Below the pieces are notes generated by a model. That model saw nothing but the letters and a program-made list of their open reading frames with translations. It was not told where the DNA came from and made no database searches. Below, piece after piece: positions 17,523 to 26,028 of a DNA stretch of 64,000 nt. The first letter of the stretch is position 1. The number at the start of each line of letters is the position of its first letter. The stretch lies in contig JASLGM010000033.1 in assembly GCA_030150045.1 (NCBI GenBank), forward strand, positions 65,595-129,594, in the 5' to 3' direction. The translations under genes and the position numbers were made by a program. Origin of the DNA: Taishania sp. (GTDB taxonomy: Bacteria > Bacteroidota > Bacteroidia > Flavobacteriales_D > Crocinitomicaceae).

Positions 17523-18065
17523 ATGAAACGTATTTTAGTCTTTTTTATCCCCTTAATTAGTGTGACTCTTTTTGCATGTACTGCAAAATCTGCCTCCCCT
17601 TCTTCACCCCCTATAGAAGAAGGCTCCATTATTGATTCGATTATGATTGACTTCAATAAAGATGGAAAATTGGATAAAATTTTTGTCACAGAATTAAACG
17701 AAATGGGAAATCGTCAACTGATCGTACAGTTGTTCACCAAAAATGGCTACCAAACCATACAAAAAAATAAGGAAATAATACCTTGTAAAACGTGTGGTGT
17801 TCAATCTGGGAATCCTTATATTGGAATGGAAGAAATTAAAGATGGATTTAGACTCTTTTTAGAATTTGTTAATTATGACTTCCTATTTCAAAAAAATGCC
17901 CTTTTCTTGAATAAAATTGACTTATTGCAGACAAAAGATACCGAAGAAGGAATAGAAGAGTATCACGAAGTATACACCTCGTCAGATTTTGGAACAATAA
18001 ACCTTAGCAAAGTTCCTAAAAACATTATCCTCTCACTTCAAAAACAAAAAACAAATACACATTAA
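17523..18065 (+). CDS. Lipoprotein, putative immunity protein for the preceding effector
   Basis: The ATG at 17523 begins one base after the effector stop codon. The 180-residue product has a lipoprotein signal (MKRILVFFIPLISVTLFAC, lipid cysteine near residue 19) followed by a linker rich in S and P. DFNKDGKLD near residues 41-49 is a calcium-loop-like motif of the VCBS/FG-GAP type. It should be anchored in the periplasm, where an incoming peptidoglycan hydrolase acts. Position and localisation fit immunity; the fold is not recognised. A longer frame reaching back into the effector gene is not used, because it would bury the signal peptide. Confidence 0.65.
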   Translation: MKRILVFFIPLISVTLFACTAKSASPSSPPIEEGSIIDSIMIDFNKDGKLDKIFVTELNEMGNRQLIVQLFTKNGYQTIQKNKEIIPCKTCGVQSGNPYIGMEEIKDGFRLFLEFVNYDFLFQKNALFLNKIDLLQTKDTEEGIEEYHEVYTSSDFGTINLSKVPKNIILSLQKQKTNTH

Positions 18066-18096
18066 TAGTTCTTAAAGCAATCAAAAAACATACTTT

Positions 18097-18591
18097 ATGA
18101 AAAACAGCGTATTCTTTTCATTCTTTCTTTTCTTCAGTATCTATGCTTGTCAAGGTAAAAACAATGTAAATCACCCTCAAGTCATTGATAATAATCATGA
18201 CACCTTGGCTATTCTACCTTTAGACTATAAAAATTATTCTGAAATTCTGAAATTTGAAGATGCTAAAGATCCAATTTTTCAACAATTAGTCAAAGAAAAA
18301 TACAAGCTGTGGATTGATGCAATCGCAAAGTTACCAGCTCAAGGGAACTACGACTTGTATCTGATAAATAACATGAGTGGAGATAGTGAAGTCAACTACC
18401 TCATCACTTACAAAAATGAAACAATCATTGACGGTTTAGAAATCAGTAACAGCTATGGCGACAGTCCCAAAACGCTTGTCTTTTCAATTTCTGAAAACTA
18501 TATAGTCTCTCTATTTCTAGAGAAAAATGGCAAAAGAAAACAGATAAAGAATTATCAACTTAATGGTGACGGAACCTTTATCGAAAAATAA
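18097..18591 (+). CDS. Second small lipoprotein, putative immunity protein
   Basis: A 164-residue protein with a lipoprotein signal (about residues 1-18, FFSIYAC) and a mixed helix-strand body of no family known to me. It lies 31 bases after the first lipoprotein gene and about 110 bases before the second effector. Since the first effector has two catalytic domains, two immunity proteins would be a logical match, but this is inference. It could also protect against the second effector or simply be a duplicated relic. No similarity in sequence to the first lipoprotein is obvious. Confidence 0.6.
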   Translation: MKNSVFFSFFLFFSIYACQGKNNVNHPQVIDNNHDTLAILPLDYKNYSEILKFEDAKDPIFQQLVKEKYKLWIDAIAKLPAQGNYDLYLINNMSGDSEVNYLITYKNETIIDGLEISNSYGDSPKTLVFSISENYIVSLFLEKNGKRKQIKNYQLNGDGTFIEK

Positions 18592-18703
18592 AACCTATAT
18601 AACAGAATTCATGTTCTAAGAACTCAGAGAACGACACTACATTGCCTTTCTTCCTAGAGGAGAAATCTCAATACTTTTACAAAACTAGACTATTACAAAA
18701 ACC

Positions 18704-20908
18704 ATGAAAGGAATTAAATCAATTAAAGGAAATCCTACCCCACAAATTGGCAAGGATGAGTTTTACGAGGTGTCCTCCTTTTACCCAGGAACCGTAGTTA
18801 AAGATCCTAATCAAATTAAATGGAAAATCTTTTCTCAAAACACCAATGGCACATGGCGAGAACTTTTGGGAACTCTAAAAAAAGGGAATAAAGTATCTTT
18901 TAATTTTACACAAAAGTGGCATGGAAAGAAGATATTAATCGAAGCTTATCTTCACAATCCTGAAAAAAAAGCTCCTCCTGGATTAATTGTATCTCCTGTT
19001 CAAGGTGAACGTAAAATCACTCATTTGTATCTAAGAGATAAAGACAATAAAGTTTTTTCAAAACCTCCAAAATATGGAGAAAATATACGTCTAAATATTG
19101 TCACGCAAAACTTATACAAAGAAACTATCACTGTTGGAATTTGGGAAAGAGATACCGTATCAGACAAAGGGCATGATGCAAAAGAAAATACACTTTTGGA
19201 TACTTTTAAACTAAAAGTTGAAAACGTAGATGGAAAGATATCGGCAGTAATGCCAATTAAAGTAGCTTGGAGAGTTAAAGCTCAAAAAGGTCCGCTAGAA
19301 GGTAGTACACATGAATACTATCTGGTTGCTTCAGCTCCTAATACAAAGACAATGATTTCCGTTCAAACTACTGATGTTGAAGATGCAGAAGTCAATCAAA
19401 AAACAGCTACAGAGAAGGCTTTAGATACCATCTTACAGATTTTAGACAACGTGACCACGACTCCCGCTACAAACTCGAGTTTAACAGGTGTAGGAAACCA
19501 AAATGCAAACCCAACACCTGAAGCAGGAAAATGTCCTAACTGTACCAAGGATATTACCATTGAAGAAATAAGAAAAGTGTGCTCAAACAGCGAAGGTAAA
19601 TCATTGATACAAAATGAAACAATGATTATTGCTGCTTTACCATTTCTAAATAAATATAAAATAAAAGCAGGAATAGATAGCTGTGTTACTAAAGCGCACT
19701 TTCTTGCTCAGTTATCTCAGGAAAGTAAATTCTATAACACAGAAGAAGGTTTCAATTACTATTGGGATAGCTTAATCACCACTTTCTCACAATTTCAATC
19801 TACAGAAGGGCGAAAGAAGGCTAAACTTTGGGGAAGAGCAGTACTCAATACAAAAGCCAAGGACTATGTCCCTGTTACTCCAGAAAACGAAATAAACATC
19901 GCAAACTGGGCATATAGAAGCAACCTGGAAAATGGAGATTTTAATTCTGGTGATGGATCCCTTTACAGAGGCCGTGGCTTTAAACAAATCACATGGAAAG
20001 CCAATTACCGTGCCTTATCTACTTACTTCAACAATTCGATGCTAATAGCTGGTGACACAAAAGTTGATTGGGTTAAAGACGTAAAGAAATTAACCACAAC
20101 GCCATCAGACGCTATCATTTCGGCATTAGCATTCTGGAAAAAAAATGGTATTTCTGCTCTGGCGGGAGGCATCGCTGATTCGAATGTAAAAAGCGTTACC
20201 AAAAAAATCAACACTGCACTTAAAGGCTTAGATGCACGCATCGTTTTCTTCAAGAAAGCCGTCAAAGAATTAAAAGTAGAGGCTTGTTTAGGAAAAGAAG
20301 AAAATATACAAACTCCTGGAAACAAAACCAATGATGAAAGATACACCGCTAAACCAGGAGAAGTTTACATCAATGTCATCACTACAGCAAAACGTGACTT
20401 ACAGGGCCCTTTAGTAGTATTTGATGACAAAAATATACTTTTTAAAACGCATTCTCTTTGCCGAGGTTCCAATAGCAATCGACTAAAAGCCGAAGGAAAC
20501 GGCGATACACCCACGGGAAGAACGACAACAAGCTATGGGAAAAGACATATTGGAAAGGCGAGCTACGGAAATCACGGACTGATCGATTTAGTCGGTGAAA
20601 GCGGTGAATTTTTAACAGCTACAAAAAATGGACGTGCAGGAATAGCTATTCACTGTGGACACACTTCAGGTTATAGTGGTAAAATTGTCGATACCGGAAA
20701 ACTTATGGGAACGTATGGTTGCATTCGCATTTACAATGCCGAAATGGAAAAATTAGTCGCGTTATATACTAAACTAAAAGGAGAAGGAAAGAAAATATAT
20801 TGCTACATTGAAGATTACAATGGAGACATCAAAGATATTTACAAAAAATATGGTTTTTCCCAAGATCCTAAAGATGGATCACGAGGTGCAAGATCTAAAA
20901 CGCAGTAA
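18704..20908 (+). CDS. Modular T6SS effector: shared N-domain, GH19 lysozyme/chitinase-like and YkuD domain
   Basis: A 734-residue protein. Residues 1-265 match the N-terminal domain of the 800-residue effector nearly throughout (MKGIKSIKGN, YLRD, PPKYGENI, VGIWERDTV, HDAKENTLLDT, HEYYLVASAPNTK). Residues about 283-525 look like a GH19 glycosidase: HFLAQLSQESKF (candidate catalytic E340), EEGFNYYW and YRGRGFKQITWKANY. Residues about 553-703 form a YkuD (L,D-transpeptidase-type) domain with GIAIH (H650) and GTYGCIRIYN (C673); the usual SHGC is TYGC here. GH19 proteins can cut peptidoglycan glycan strands, and YkuD domains act on the peptide stems. No signal peptide is present. A lipoprotein gene follows after three bases. 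Confidence 0.8.
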   Translation: MKGIKSIKGNPTPQIGKDEFYEVSSFYPGTVVKDPNQIKWKIFSQNTNGTWRELLGTLKKGNKVSFNFTQKWHGKKILIEAYLHNPEKKAPPGLIVSPVQGERKITHLYLRDKDNKVFSKPPKYGENIRLNIVTQNLYKETITVGIWERDTVSDKGHDAKENTLLDTFKLKVENVDGKISAVMPIKVAWRVKAQKGPLEGSTHEYYLVASAPNTKTMISVQTTDVEDAEVNQKTATEKALDTILQILDNVTTTPATNSSLTGVGNQNANPTPEAGKCPNCTKDITIEEIRKVCSNSEGKSLIQNETMIIAALPFLNKYKIKAGIDSCVTKAHFLAQLSQESKFYNTEEGFNYYWDSLITTFSQFQSTEGRKKAKLWGRAVLNTKAKDYVPVTPENEINIANWAYRSNLENGDFNSGDGSLYRGRGFKQITWKANYRALSTYFNNSMLIAGDTKVDWVKDVKKLTTTPSDAIISALAFWKKNGISALAGGIADSNVKSVTKKINTALKGLDARIVFFKKAVKELKVEACLGKEENIQTPGNKTNDERYTAKPGEVYINVITTAKRDLQGPLVVFDDKNILFKTHSLCRGSNSNRLKAEGNGDTPTGRTTTSYGKRHIGKASYGNHGLIDLVGESGEFLTATKNGRAGIAIHCGHTSGYSGKIVDTGKLMGTYGCIRIYNAEMEKLVALYTKLKGEGKKIYCYIEDYNGDIKDIYKKYGFSQDPKDGSRGARSKTQ

Positions 20909-20911
20909 AAT

Positions 20912-22024
20912 ATGTTGAAATGGTTAATCAGCTGTGCTTCAATCGCTCTTTCGATAGGATGCACAACACAAGAAAAAGATCATAATAAAAACGAATACTT
21001 TGTGATGGAAAGTAAAACAATAATTGAAGGTTTAAAACAAAACAATTTTAAACAAATCGATGAGGCTACTTTTAACGAGAAATGCCTTAAATACTTCGGG
21101 GTTAATATAGCTGACACAGACGAAACCACGCTGACAGTTGGTCGAAATGGATATGTTATTTTTCGGCAAGAAGCATGTTTAAGCGCCACTACAGAATCGG
21201 TTTTCCTGAATCCAGATGCAACAAAAGATATGTTCACAGAAATGGAAGTACTTGCTCAATTTCAATCAAATAAAAACCCAATCATTCAGAAAATCATTGC
21301 GTATAATAAATTGCTATTTAATGATGAGCCCAATGCTTCGCATTACTTTATGAAAAATCTTGATGACGCAAACGAGGTCGTAATTGACTTCAATTATGAG
21401 CAAAATACGATTATTACCAATTATGTTATAAACAATTTAGACGTAGAAAACGTAGACTTTGAGACAATTCAAAACATGCTCTTTAACCCTTCTGGTAAGT
21501 TTAGATTGGAGTTTAATCAAAAGATAACCAACAAAAGAAATAAAGAATTTCTATTTGATTATGCCACCCGTATGGCTGAATTTTGGGAGGAAACTCCAAA
21601 TTTCAAAGATAAAATAACGGCAACTCTCTTCTTCTTAAATGAATTAGATTATCCAGAAAAAGTGGTCTCCATTCATGAGAAATACAACTTATCTCTTTTA
21701 GAAATGCTTGATCTTAAAGATGATAAAATCGTAAACATGTTAATCGCTCAAAAATCCTTAGAACCCAAAATTCGTCAATTGATTAATGACTATAAATCCT
21801 TAAAGGAAATGAACGATGAAACTCCCATTTGGGGGCAAATTTCGGACACCGATGGTTATGTGAATATCCGAAAAAGTGACGATCCGAAGTCAGCTATTAT
21901 TGAAAAAATAAATGATGGGGAAAAGGTAGAAGTATTTCCGACAGAGAAAAACATGTGGTTGATAAAAAACCATGCTGGAAAAACGGGATACGTCCATAAA
22001 AGTCGCTTAAAAATGTTTTATTAA
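20912..22024 (+). CDS. Lipoprotein with C-terminal SH3 domain, putative immunity protein
   Basis: A 370-residue protein starting 3 bases after the second effector stop codon. The N-terminus is a lipoprotein signal (ASIALSIGC, cysteine near residue 17). The middle is largely helical and unrecognised. Residues about 312-370 form a bacterial SH3 domain: TDGYVNIRKS..., EKVEVFPTEKNMWLIKN, GKTGYVHKSRLK. SH3b domains bind cell-wall peptides, so this protein may sit on the wall and shield the substrate, or bind the effector directly. Either would fit immunity against the adjacent GH19/YkuD effector. It is the last gene of the cargo cluster and is followed by a strong terminator. Confidence 0.65.
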   Translation: MLKWLISCASIALSIGCTTQEKDHNKNEYFVMESKTIIEGLKQNNFKQIDEATFNEKCLKYFGVNIADTDETTLTVGRNGYVIFRQEACLSATTESVFLNPDATKDMFTEMEVLAQFQSNKNPIIQKIIAYNKLLFNDEPNASHYFMKNLDDANEVVIDFNYEQNTIITNYVINNLDVENVDFETIQNMLFNPSGKFRLEFNQKITNKRNKEFLFDYATRMAEFWEETPNFKDKITATLFFLNELDYPEKVVSIHEKYNLSLLEMLDLKDDKIVNMLIAQKSLEPKIRQLINDYKSLKEMNDETPIWGQISDTDGYVNIRKSDDPKSAIIEKINDGEKVEVFPTEKNMWLIKNHAGKTGYVHKSRLKMFY

Positions 22025-22031
22025 ACAGGAT

Positions 22032-22059
22032 CGGGGTTGCAAAATGTAGCCCCGTTTTT
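22032..22059 (+). terminator. Intrinsic terminator of the cargo cluster
   Basis: CGGGG (22032-22036) pairs with CCCCG (22050-22054), followed directly by TTTTTG. It lies 8 bases after the stop codon of the last cargo gene. Confidence 0.8.
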
Positions 22060-22065
22060 GTTTTC

Positions 22066-22208
22066 AGCCCGGACGGAGCGTGATAGCTAAATGAAGTGCA
22101 AAAAATGTGAACGCGAATTGACCACCGCGACCAGCGGAAGCGCGTGGGAAATAGCTAGTGAACTTTTTTGTACGAATTTACTAAAACGCGCAGGCCGAAA
22201 AGGATGCC
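22066..22208 (+). repeat. Dispersed structured element, family A (copy A1)
   Basis: Shares with four other copies the 5-prime block AGCCCGGACGGAG.GnGATAGCTAAA, the internal block GCGACCA.CGGAAGC and the 3-prime block TTTACTAAA.CGCG...GGATGCC. Between these blocks the sequence differs but still pairs: CAAAAAA with TTTTTTG and CCAC with GTGG, the latter enclosing the conserved internal loop. It follows the cargo-cluster terminator. Confidence 0.75.
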
Positions 22209-22267
22209 AAAAGTCTTCAAAAAGACAAACAAACAATCGAAGTAAGGGAAAGTGTTAAAAGAGCTTT

Positions 22268-22386
22268 GGGCGTTCCTCTCCCTCTCCTCAAGCGTCTTGA
22301 AGAGAGAAGAGGTCGGGCTATCCGTTGTATCCCTTTTTCCCAAGCAACTTGGAAAAAAAGGGGATGCCACTCCTATCCCTAACGCG
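22268..22386 (+). repeat. Dispersed structured element, family B (copy B1)
   Basis: Begins GGGCGTT and ends TATCCCTAACGCG, so the ends pair (GCGTT with AACGC). Inside are two variable hairpins separated by the conserved GTCGGGCTATCCG: first CTCAAG-CGT-CTTGA within a CT/GA-rich stem, second CCCTTTTTCCCAAG-CA-ACTTGGAAAAAAAGGG. It lies 60 bases downstream of copy A1. Confidence 0.75.
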
Positions 22387-22414
22387 AAATCCGAGCACCA
22401 AAAATCATTCCCGT

Positions 22415-22462
22415 AAACAAAAAAAGTATGGTCACTCTTTCAAAAAAAGGACAACCATACTT
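22415..22462 (-). terminator. Intrinsic terminator of the hcp-vgrG operon
   Basis: AAGTATGGT (22424-22432) and ACCATACTT (22454-22462) form a 9-bp stem. On the minus strand the stem is followed by a T-rich run (complement of 22412-22423). It lies 52 bases beyond the small gene that follows vgrG. Confidence 0.7.
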
Positions 22463-22513
22463 CTAATTTCACCACTTTCAGTTGAATAAAAAGTGTACAA
22501 TTAAAGCCTTGAA

Positions 22514-22684
22514 TTACATTCCGCCTTGTGTCACAACTTTTTTACCACTTGATAGCATCAGATTTTTTTGTGTTGCTTCGAGATTATATTGTGTTGCCTT
22601 TTTGAAAATTTTCTTCCCGACTTGCAAAAAATAATCTTGATCAACTGAAATAGATCTGTTTTTTGATTTCACTAAAATCGCCAT
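22514..22684 (-). CDS. 56-aa protein after vgrG, resembling a detached VgrG tail
   Basis: ATG at 22684, two bases after the vgrG stop codon; TAA at 22514-22516. The product is 56 residues and basic, with no signal peptide or membrane segment. The C-terminal half (YNLEATQKNLMLSSGKKVVT) alternates like the beta-helical end of VgrG proteins; compare NMTLQSGQTVEV at the end of the VgrG encoded just upstream. The spacing and the terminator after it argue for a real, translationally coupled gene. It could cap the spike, help load cargo, or be a split-off VgrG end. No family is recognised. Confidence 0.6.
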   Translation of the reverse strand: MAILVKSKNRSISVDQDYFLQVGKKIFKKATQYNLEATQKNLMLSSGKKVVTQGGM

Positions 22685-22686
22685 AT

Positions 22687-24555
22687 TTAGAATATTTTTG
22701 ATTTTTCGGAAGAGTTAACCTCCACGGTTTGACCACTTTGCAAGGTCATATTTTCTTGCGTACTGAATACCGATATTTCATCGGCGATTTCATTGGAAGC
22801 GGACGAAACTCTAGAAAAGTTTTCCTCTACAATTTCGGTACGATTATCCGATTCCTCCACCACGTTTCCCATTGCTGACAAAGAAAAATCTTTTCCTACT
22901 GTGGTTGACATGTCGTTTCCAATGTTGTTATTTTGATCATTTCCAACAACCGAAGATTGATTCTCTCCTACTTGCACATCCATGTTTTCCCCCACATTTA
23001 TCTGCATATTTTTACAGTTGAGGCTCATGTTTTCAAGCGCAGTGATGGTTACATTATTTCCTTTGGTATCAATGTGTACAAAGTTTCCTTTAATATCTGT
23101 AACGCGTATTCCTTGAGAAGCAGCACTATCGTCAAATTCAATAAGGTGCCCACTTCTTGTTGTAATACTTTTCAGGTGATTTGCAGGATAACTTCCGCTA
23201 TCTACGTTAGTTTGGTGGTACATACTTCCCATAACGATGGGTCTAGCTACGTTCCCTTCTTCAAATCCAACAATGACTTGATCCCCTACTTCTGGAATAG
23301 AAAAGAAACCTCTGTTGTTTCCTCTATCTCCTGTTCCAGCGTTAGGTGTAACCAGCCTTAACCATTCTGTAGTATCGTTTGCTTGACATTTCCATTGGAA
23401 TTGAACACGTATACGTCCTAATCCTTTTGGATCTTCGTTGTCTATGACTTCTGCCAATTGCATATCAGCTGTTGGTTTCTCATATTTTTCAACATGAATA
23501 CGCTCAGTTGCCGACACAATTCCACTGAAAGAATTTGAATAGCGTCCAAGATCGTCAAAATAGTGAATTACGTCTGTGATTAGGAATTTCCCGAGTCCAT
23601 CGGTAACAAACTGTAAATCTTGTCGTACGCTTGTTTCTACCTCAGTAACTCCTCCAATTCGAACCAAAGGTGAATCACTTTGTGCGGAGATGGCAAGGAG
23701 CTGTCCTACGTTAGCTTGTTCTTGGTGTTCAACAATGTTTTTAAGTTCTTTTTCGTTATCAACTCGAATTTCTATGGGCTGATTGAAAACTTTACTATAT
23801 GTATTTTTTGATCGTTCTATGGCAAAATTTAAGTCTGGCAGTGTTGCAGCTTTCACTTCACTCGCTGTATCGATCAATTGATTGTCATGAGGTAAATAAG
23901 AGAATTTTCTATGTTTAATTGGATTTACTTTGATGCCGTATTCCAATGTTCTAATTTCTCTTCCGTAAGTTAATTTACAAGTTGGTAAATCATCTGGTTT
24001 TCCAAAATTCAGGCGTTCACCATCGTAGTAGAACCATTCTAAATATTCAGCAGATAAGCGATTAAGGAAATCGAAATCACTTTCTTTGTATTGGATTAAG
24101 TAATCTACAGTTTCTGTTCTTGTTGGTTGAACCGAGAATCTAAGGTCGTTTTGAGGCACATCATTGGTTGCAATAGTTGCAATTTCCTTTAATGTTTTTC
24201 CGGTGTAAGATCCTAAATCTGGTCCTCTATCGATGAGGATAGTTGGGGAATATCCCTTAAGCACAATTACCCCTTGGTATCCATGACTTTGCGTCAAAGA
24301 AACATGTGTAATCATACCTGCAAAATTTTGCATATTTGCGTGATCATTTCCAAAGGAAATGGACAAAGTTCTGCCTACAAAATCACGGCTTTCTTCTAAA
24401 TTTATTAAACCCGGCAATCCTAATTTACCGTGCTCCATTCTTAACTCAAAAGAATGATGTGCATTGAAGCTTTGATTCAATTCAAATGACAAAAAATGGT
24501 TTAGTTTTTTGCCCTCAATGTTCAATTCAATGATTAATTTCTTCTTATCAAACAT
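22687..24555 (-). CDS. vgrG: T6SS spike protein VgrG (TssI)
   Basis: A 622-residue VgrG of usual core length. The N-terminal two thirds carry the gp27-like part (ESDFDFLNRLSAEYLEWFYYDGERLNFG at about 158-185, a typical VgrG signature), followed by the gp5-like OB fold (EDPKGLGRIRVQFQW, then WLRLVTPNAG, GFFSIPEVGDQVIVGFEEGN). From about residue 500 it becomes a repeat-rich beta-helix spike (NVGENMDVQVGENQSSVVGNDQ). No extra catalytic domain follows, so cargo must be carried by PAAR-like proteins. It lies 93 bases downstream of an hcp gene, in a transcript hcp-hcp-vgrG-small gene. Confidence 0.9.
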   Translation of the reverse strand: MFDKKKLIIELNIEGKKLNHFLSFELNQSFNAHHSFELRMEHGKLGLPGLINLEESRDFVGRTLSISFGNDHANMQNFAGMITHVSLTQSHGYQGVIVLKGYSPTILIDRGPDLGSYTGKTLKEIATIATNDVPQNDLRFSVQPTRTETVDYLIQYKESDFDFLNRLSAEYLEWFYYDGERLNFGKPDDLPTCKLTYGREIRTLEYGIKVNPIKHRKFSYLPHDNQLIDTASEVKAATLPDLNFAIERSKNTYSKVFNQPIEIRVDNEKELKNIVEHQEQANVGQLLAISAQSDSPLVRIGGVTEVETSVRQDLQFVTDGLGKFLITDVIHYFDDLGRYSNSFSGIVSATERIHVEKYEKPTADMQLAEVIDNEDPKGLGRIRVQFQWKCQANDTTEWLRLVTPNAGTGDRGNNRGFFSIPEVGDQVIVGFEEGNVARPIVMGSMYHQTNVDSGSYPANHLKSITTRSGHLIEFDDSAASQGIRVTDIKGNFVHIDTKGNNVTITALENMSLNCKNMQINVGENMDVQVGENQSSVVGNDQNNNIGNDMSTTVGKDFSLSAMGNVVEESDNRTEIVEENFSRVSSASNEIADEISVFSTQENMTLQSGQTVEVNSSEKSKIF

Positions 24556-24648
24556 AGGTTTAATTGTTAGACAGTTTAGTAACTAAAATAAGGTAGAGAG
24601 TTTATTTCACCTCTCTACCTGTAAAAGGTTGTAATGTATTATTAACGA

Positions 24649-25044
24649 TTAAGCTCTAGGCCAATCGTTTTCTAATCTAGCATTTTGGATTTCCAATACG
24701 CGAGAAGAAAGCACAAATCCTAAGGTCATTGGCGTATTGTCTGCCACTGAAATACCTTCATTGTACTGAATGATGTAAGCATCTTCAAATTTCAATTCTT
24801 TCATTGTAGAGTCTTCGTCTCCTTTTTTGAAAGTAATTTTCCCTGAAATTGCTTTGTACTGATTGTTAATCATAGATTCGATTACCGAAGTATCTTCTGT
24901 AGATTCTACTTCTAAATGAATTGTTCCACCGTATACAGATGAAGCTGGTCTTCCTTTTGAATCTACGTCTCTGTGTAAAGAGAATTTACAGTTAACAACG
25001 TCGAATTCTTTCCCTCCAAGGGTTAATCTTGTTTTAAATGACAT
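24649..25044 (-). CDS. hcp: T6SS tube protein Hcp (TssD), copy 1
   Basis: A 131-residue TssD-type Hcp, the form found in Bacteroidota. Like its neighbour it begins with a FKTRLTLGGKEFDVVNC-type strand and has the motif SSVYGGTIHLEVESTEDTSVIE at about residues 37-58. Hcp hexamers stack into the inner tube propelled by the sheath and can carry small effectors. It is 38 bases downstream of the second hcp gene, the two products are clearly paralogous, and vgrG follows. Confidence 0.85.
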   Translation of the reverse strand: MSFKTRLTLGGKEFDVVNCKFSLHRDVDSKGRPASSVYGGTIHLEVESTEDTSVIESMINNQYKAISGKITFKKGDEDSTMKELKFEDAYIIQYNEGISVADNTPMTLGFVLSSRVLEIQNARLENDWPRA

Positions 25045-25081
25045 GATGTTCAGTTATAAAAGTTAATAATCAATCTTGAGA

Positions 25082-25477
25082 TTAAGCCGTTGGCCAATCT
25101 TGCTCATTAACAGCGTTTCCTACAGCAATTTGGCGTGCAGAAATACTGAATTTGTATGTCATTGGGTAGTTTCCAACAACGTTAATGCCTTCTTCATAAC
25201 GAATGATGTATCCATCTTCGAATTGAATTTCTTTCATTTTAGCATCTTCGTCTGTTTTCTTAATCAACAAAGTACCAGTAATTGGCTTATATTGATTGTT
25301 AACCATAGATTCAATAACAGAAGTATCCTCTGTGGATTCTACTTCTACATTGATAGTTCCACCGTAAACCGATGATGAAGGACGTCCTTTTGCATCAACG
25401 TCACGACTGAAGGAATAGTCACAATGTACCACATCGTACTCTTTCCCTGAAAATTGTAATCTTGCTTTGAAAGCCAT
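25082..25477 (-). CDS. hcp: T6SS tube protein Hcp (TssD), copy 2
   Basis: A 131-residue paralogue of the adjacent hcp product, identical in length, with the same landmarks (SSVYGGTINVEVESTEDTSVIESM, QFEDGYIIRYEEGI). Differences concentrate after residue 60. As the first gene of the operon it should be the most strongly expressed, as is usual for the tube subunit. Two Hcp proteins could form mixed tubes or serve different cargo. Confidence 0.85.
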   Translation of the reverse strand: MAFKARLQFSGKEYDVVHCDYSFSRDVDAKGRPSSSVYGGTINVEVESTEDTSVIESMVNNQYKPITGTLLIKKTDEDAKMKEIQFEDGYIIRYEEGINVVGNYPMTYKFSISARQIAVGNAVNEQDWPTA

Positions 25478-26028
25478 AAATTAAAATTTTAAAATAAATA
25501 AAAAATAAAGTGTTTAAAAACCATATTAGGTGGTAGGACCTGCCATGGTGAAATTTAGTTTTCAGGAATAAATCAACGAAATTCTTTTCCAAACTCCAAA
25601 AAAAAAAGATTTAATTTTTGTTACCATTTTGTAAAGTCTTCCACTTTTCATAGGTATTATTGGTCTATTTTCAAAAAAACAATTCCCTTTGAATCGCAAT
25701 CACATCAAGCGTTACAGCCTCATAAATCATCGCTATTAACAGTCGTGATTTCTTTTGTTCAAAAGTTTTAAATTTTACAGTCATTCCCCCCTCCTATTTT
25801 TCCAAAAAAAGCCATAATTCAAAGAAAAACATCTCTTTTTCATTTCTTAATCTACATTAAGTTTTATCAAAAGAAAAGAATAGACCTTTGTGATATCAAA
25901 ATGAAACCTCCTTAACAAACGCATCATTTCAGTTTTGAAATAATCGTTAAAAAAGGAACAAAAAATTAAAACAAAAATCTCTATCTGATTTAGAGGTCAT
26001 AGTATTAACAATAAAAAAACATAGAAAA
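25478..26028. other. 551-bp intergenic region between hcp and yceI
   Basis: AT-rich gap between divergent genes; it should contain promoters for both. The only structure seen is a short imperfect inverted repeat GGTAGG-A-CCTGCC at about 25533-25545, some 55-70 bases upstream of the first hcp gene. No perfect TAnnTTTG box was found for hcp. No gene, RNA or repeat element is recognised. Confidence 0.4.

Noticed and set aside
22066..22208. Family A element considered as tRNA, tmRNA or riboswitch
   Set aside because: It lacks tRNA arms and the T-loop GTTC-A pattern, and copies occur next to unrelated genes in every orientation, unlike a riboswitch.
22155..22370. Minus-strand open frame of 71 codons between the cargo terminator and the hcp-vgrG operon terminator
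   Set aside because: It covers elements A1 and B1, and its codons follow the hairpin structure. Copies of the same elements elsewhere do not keep the frame.
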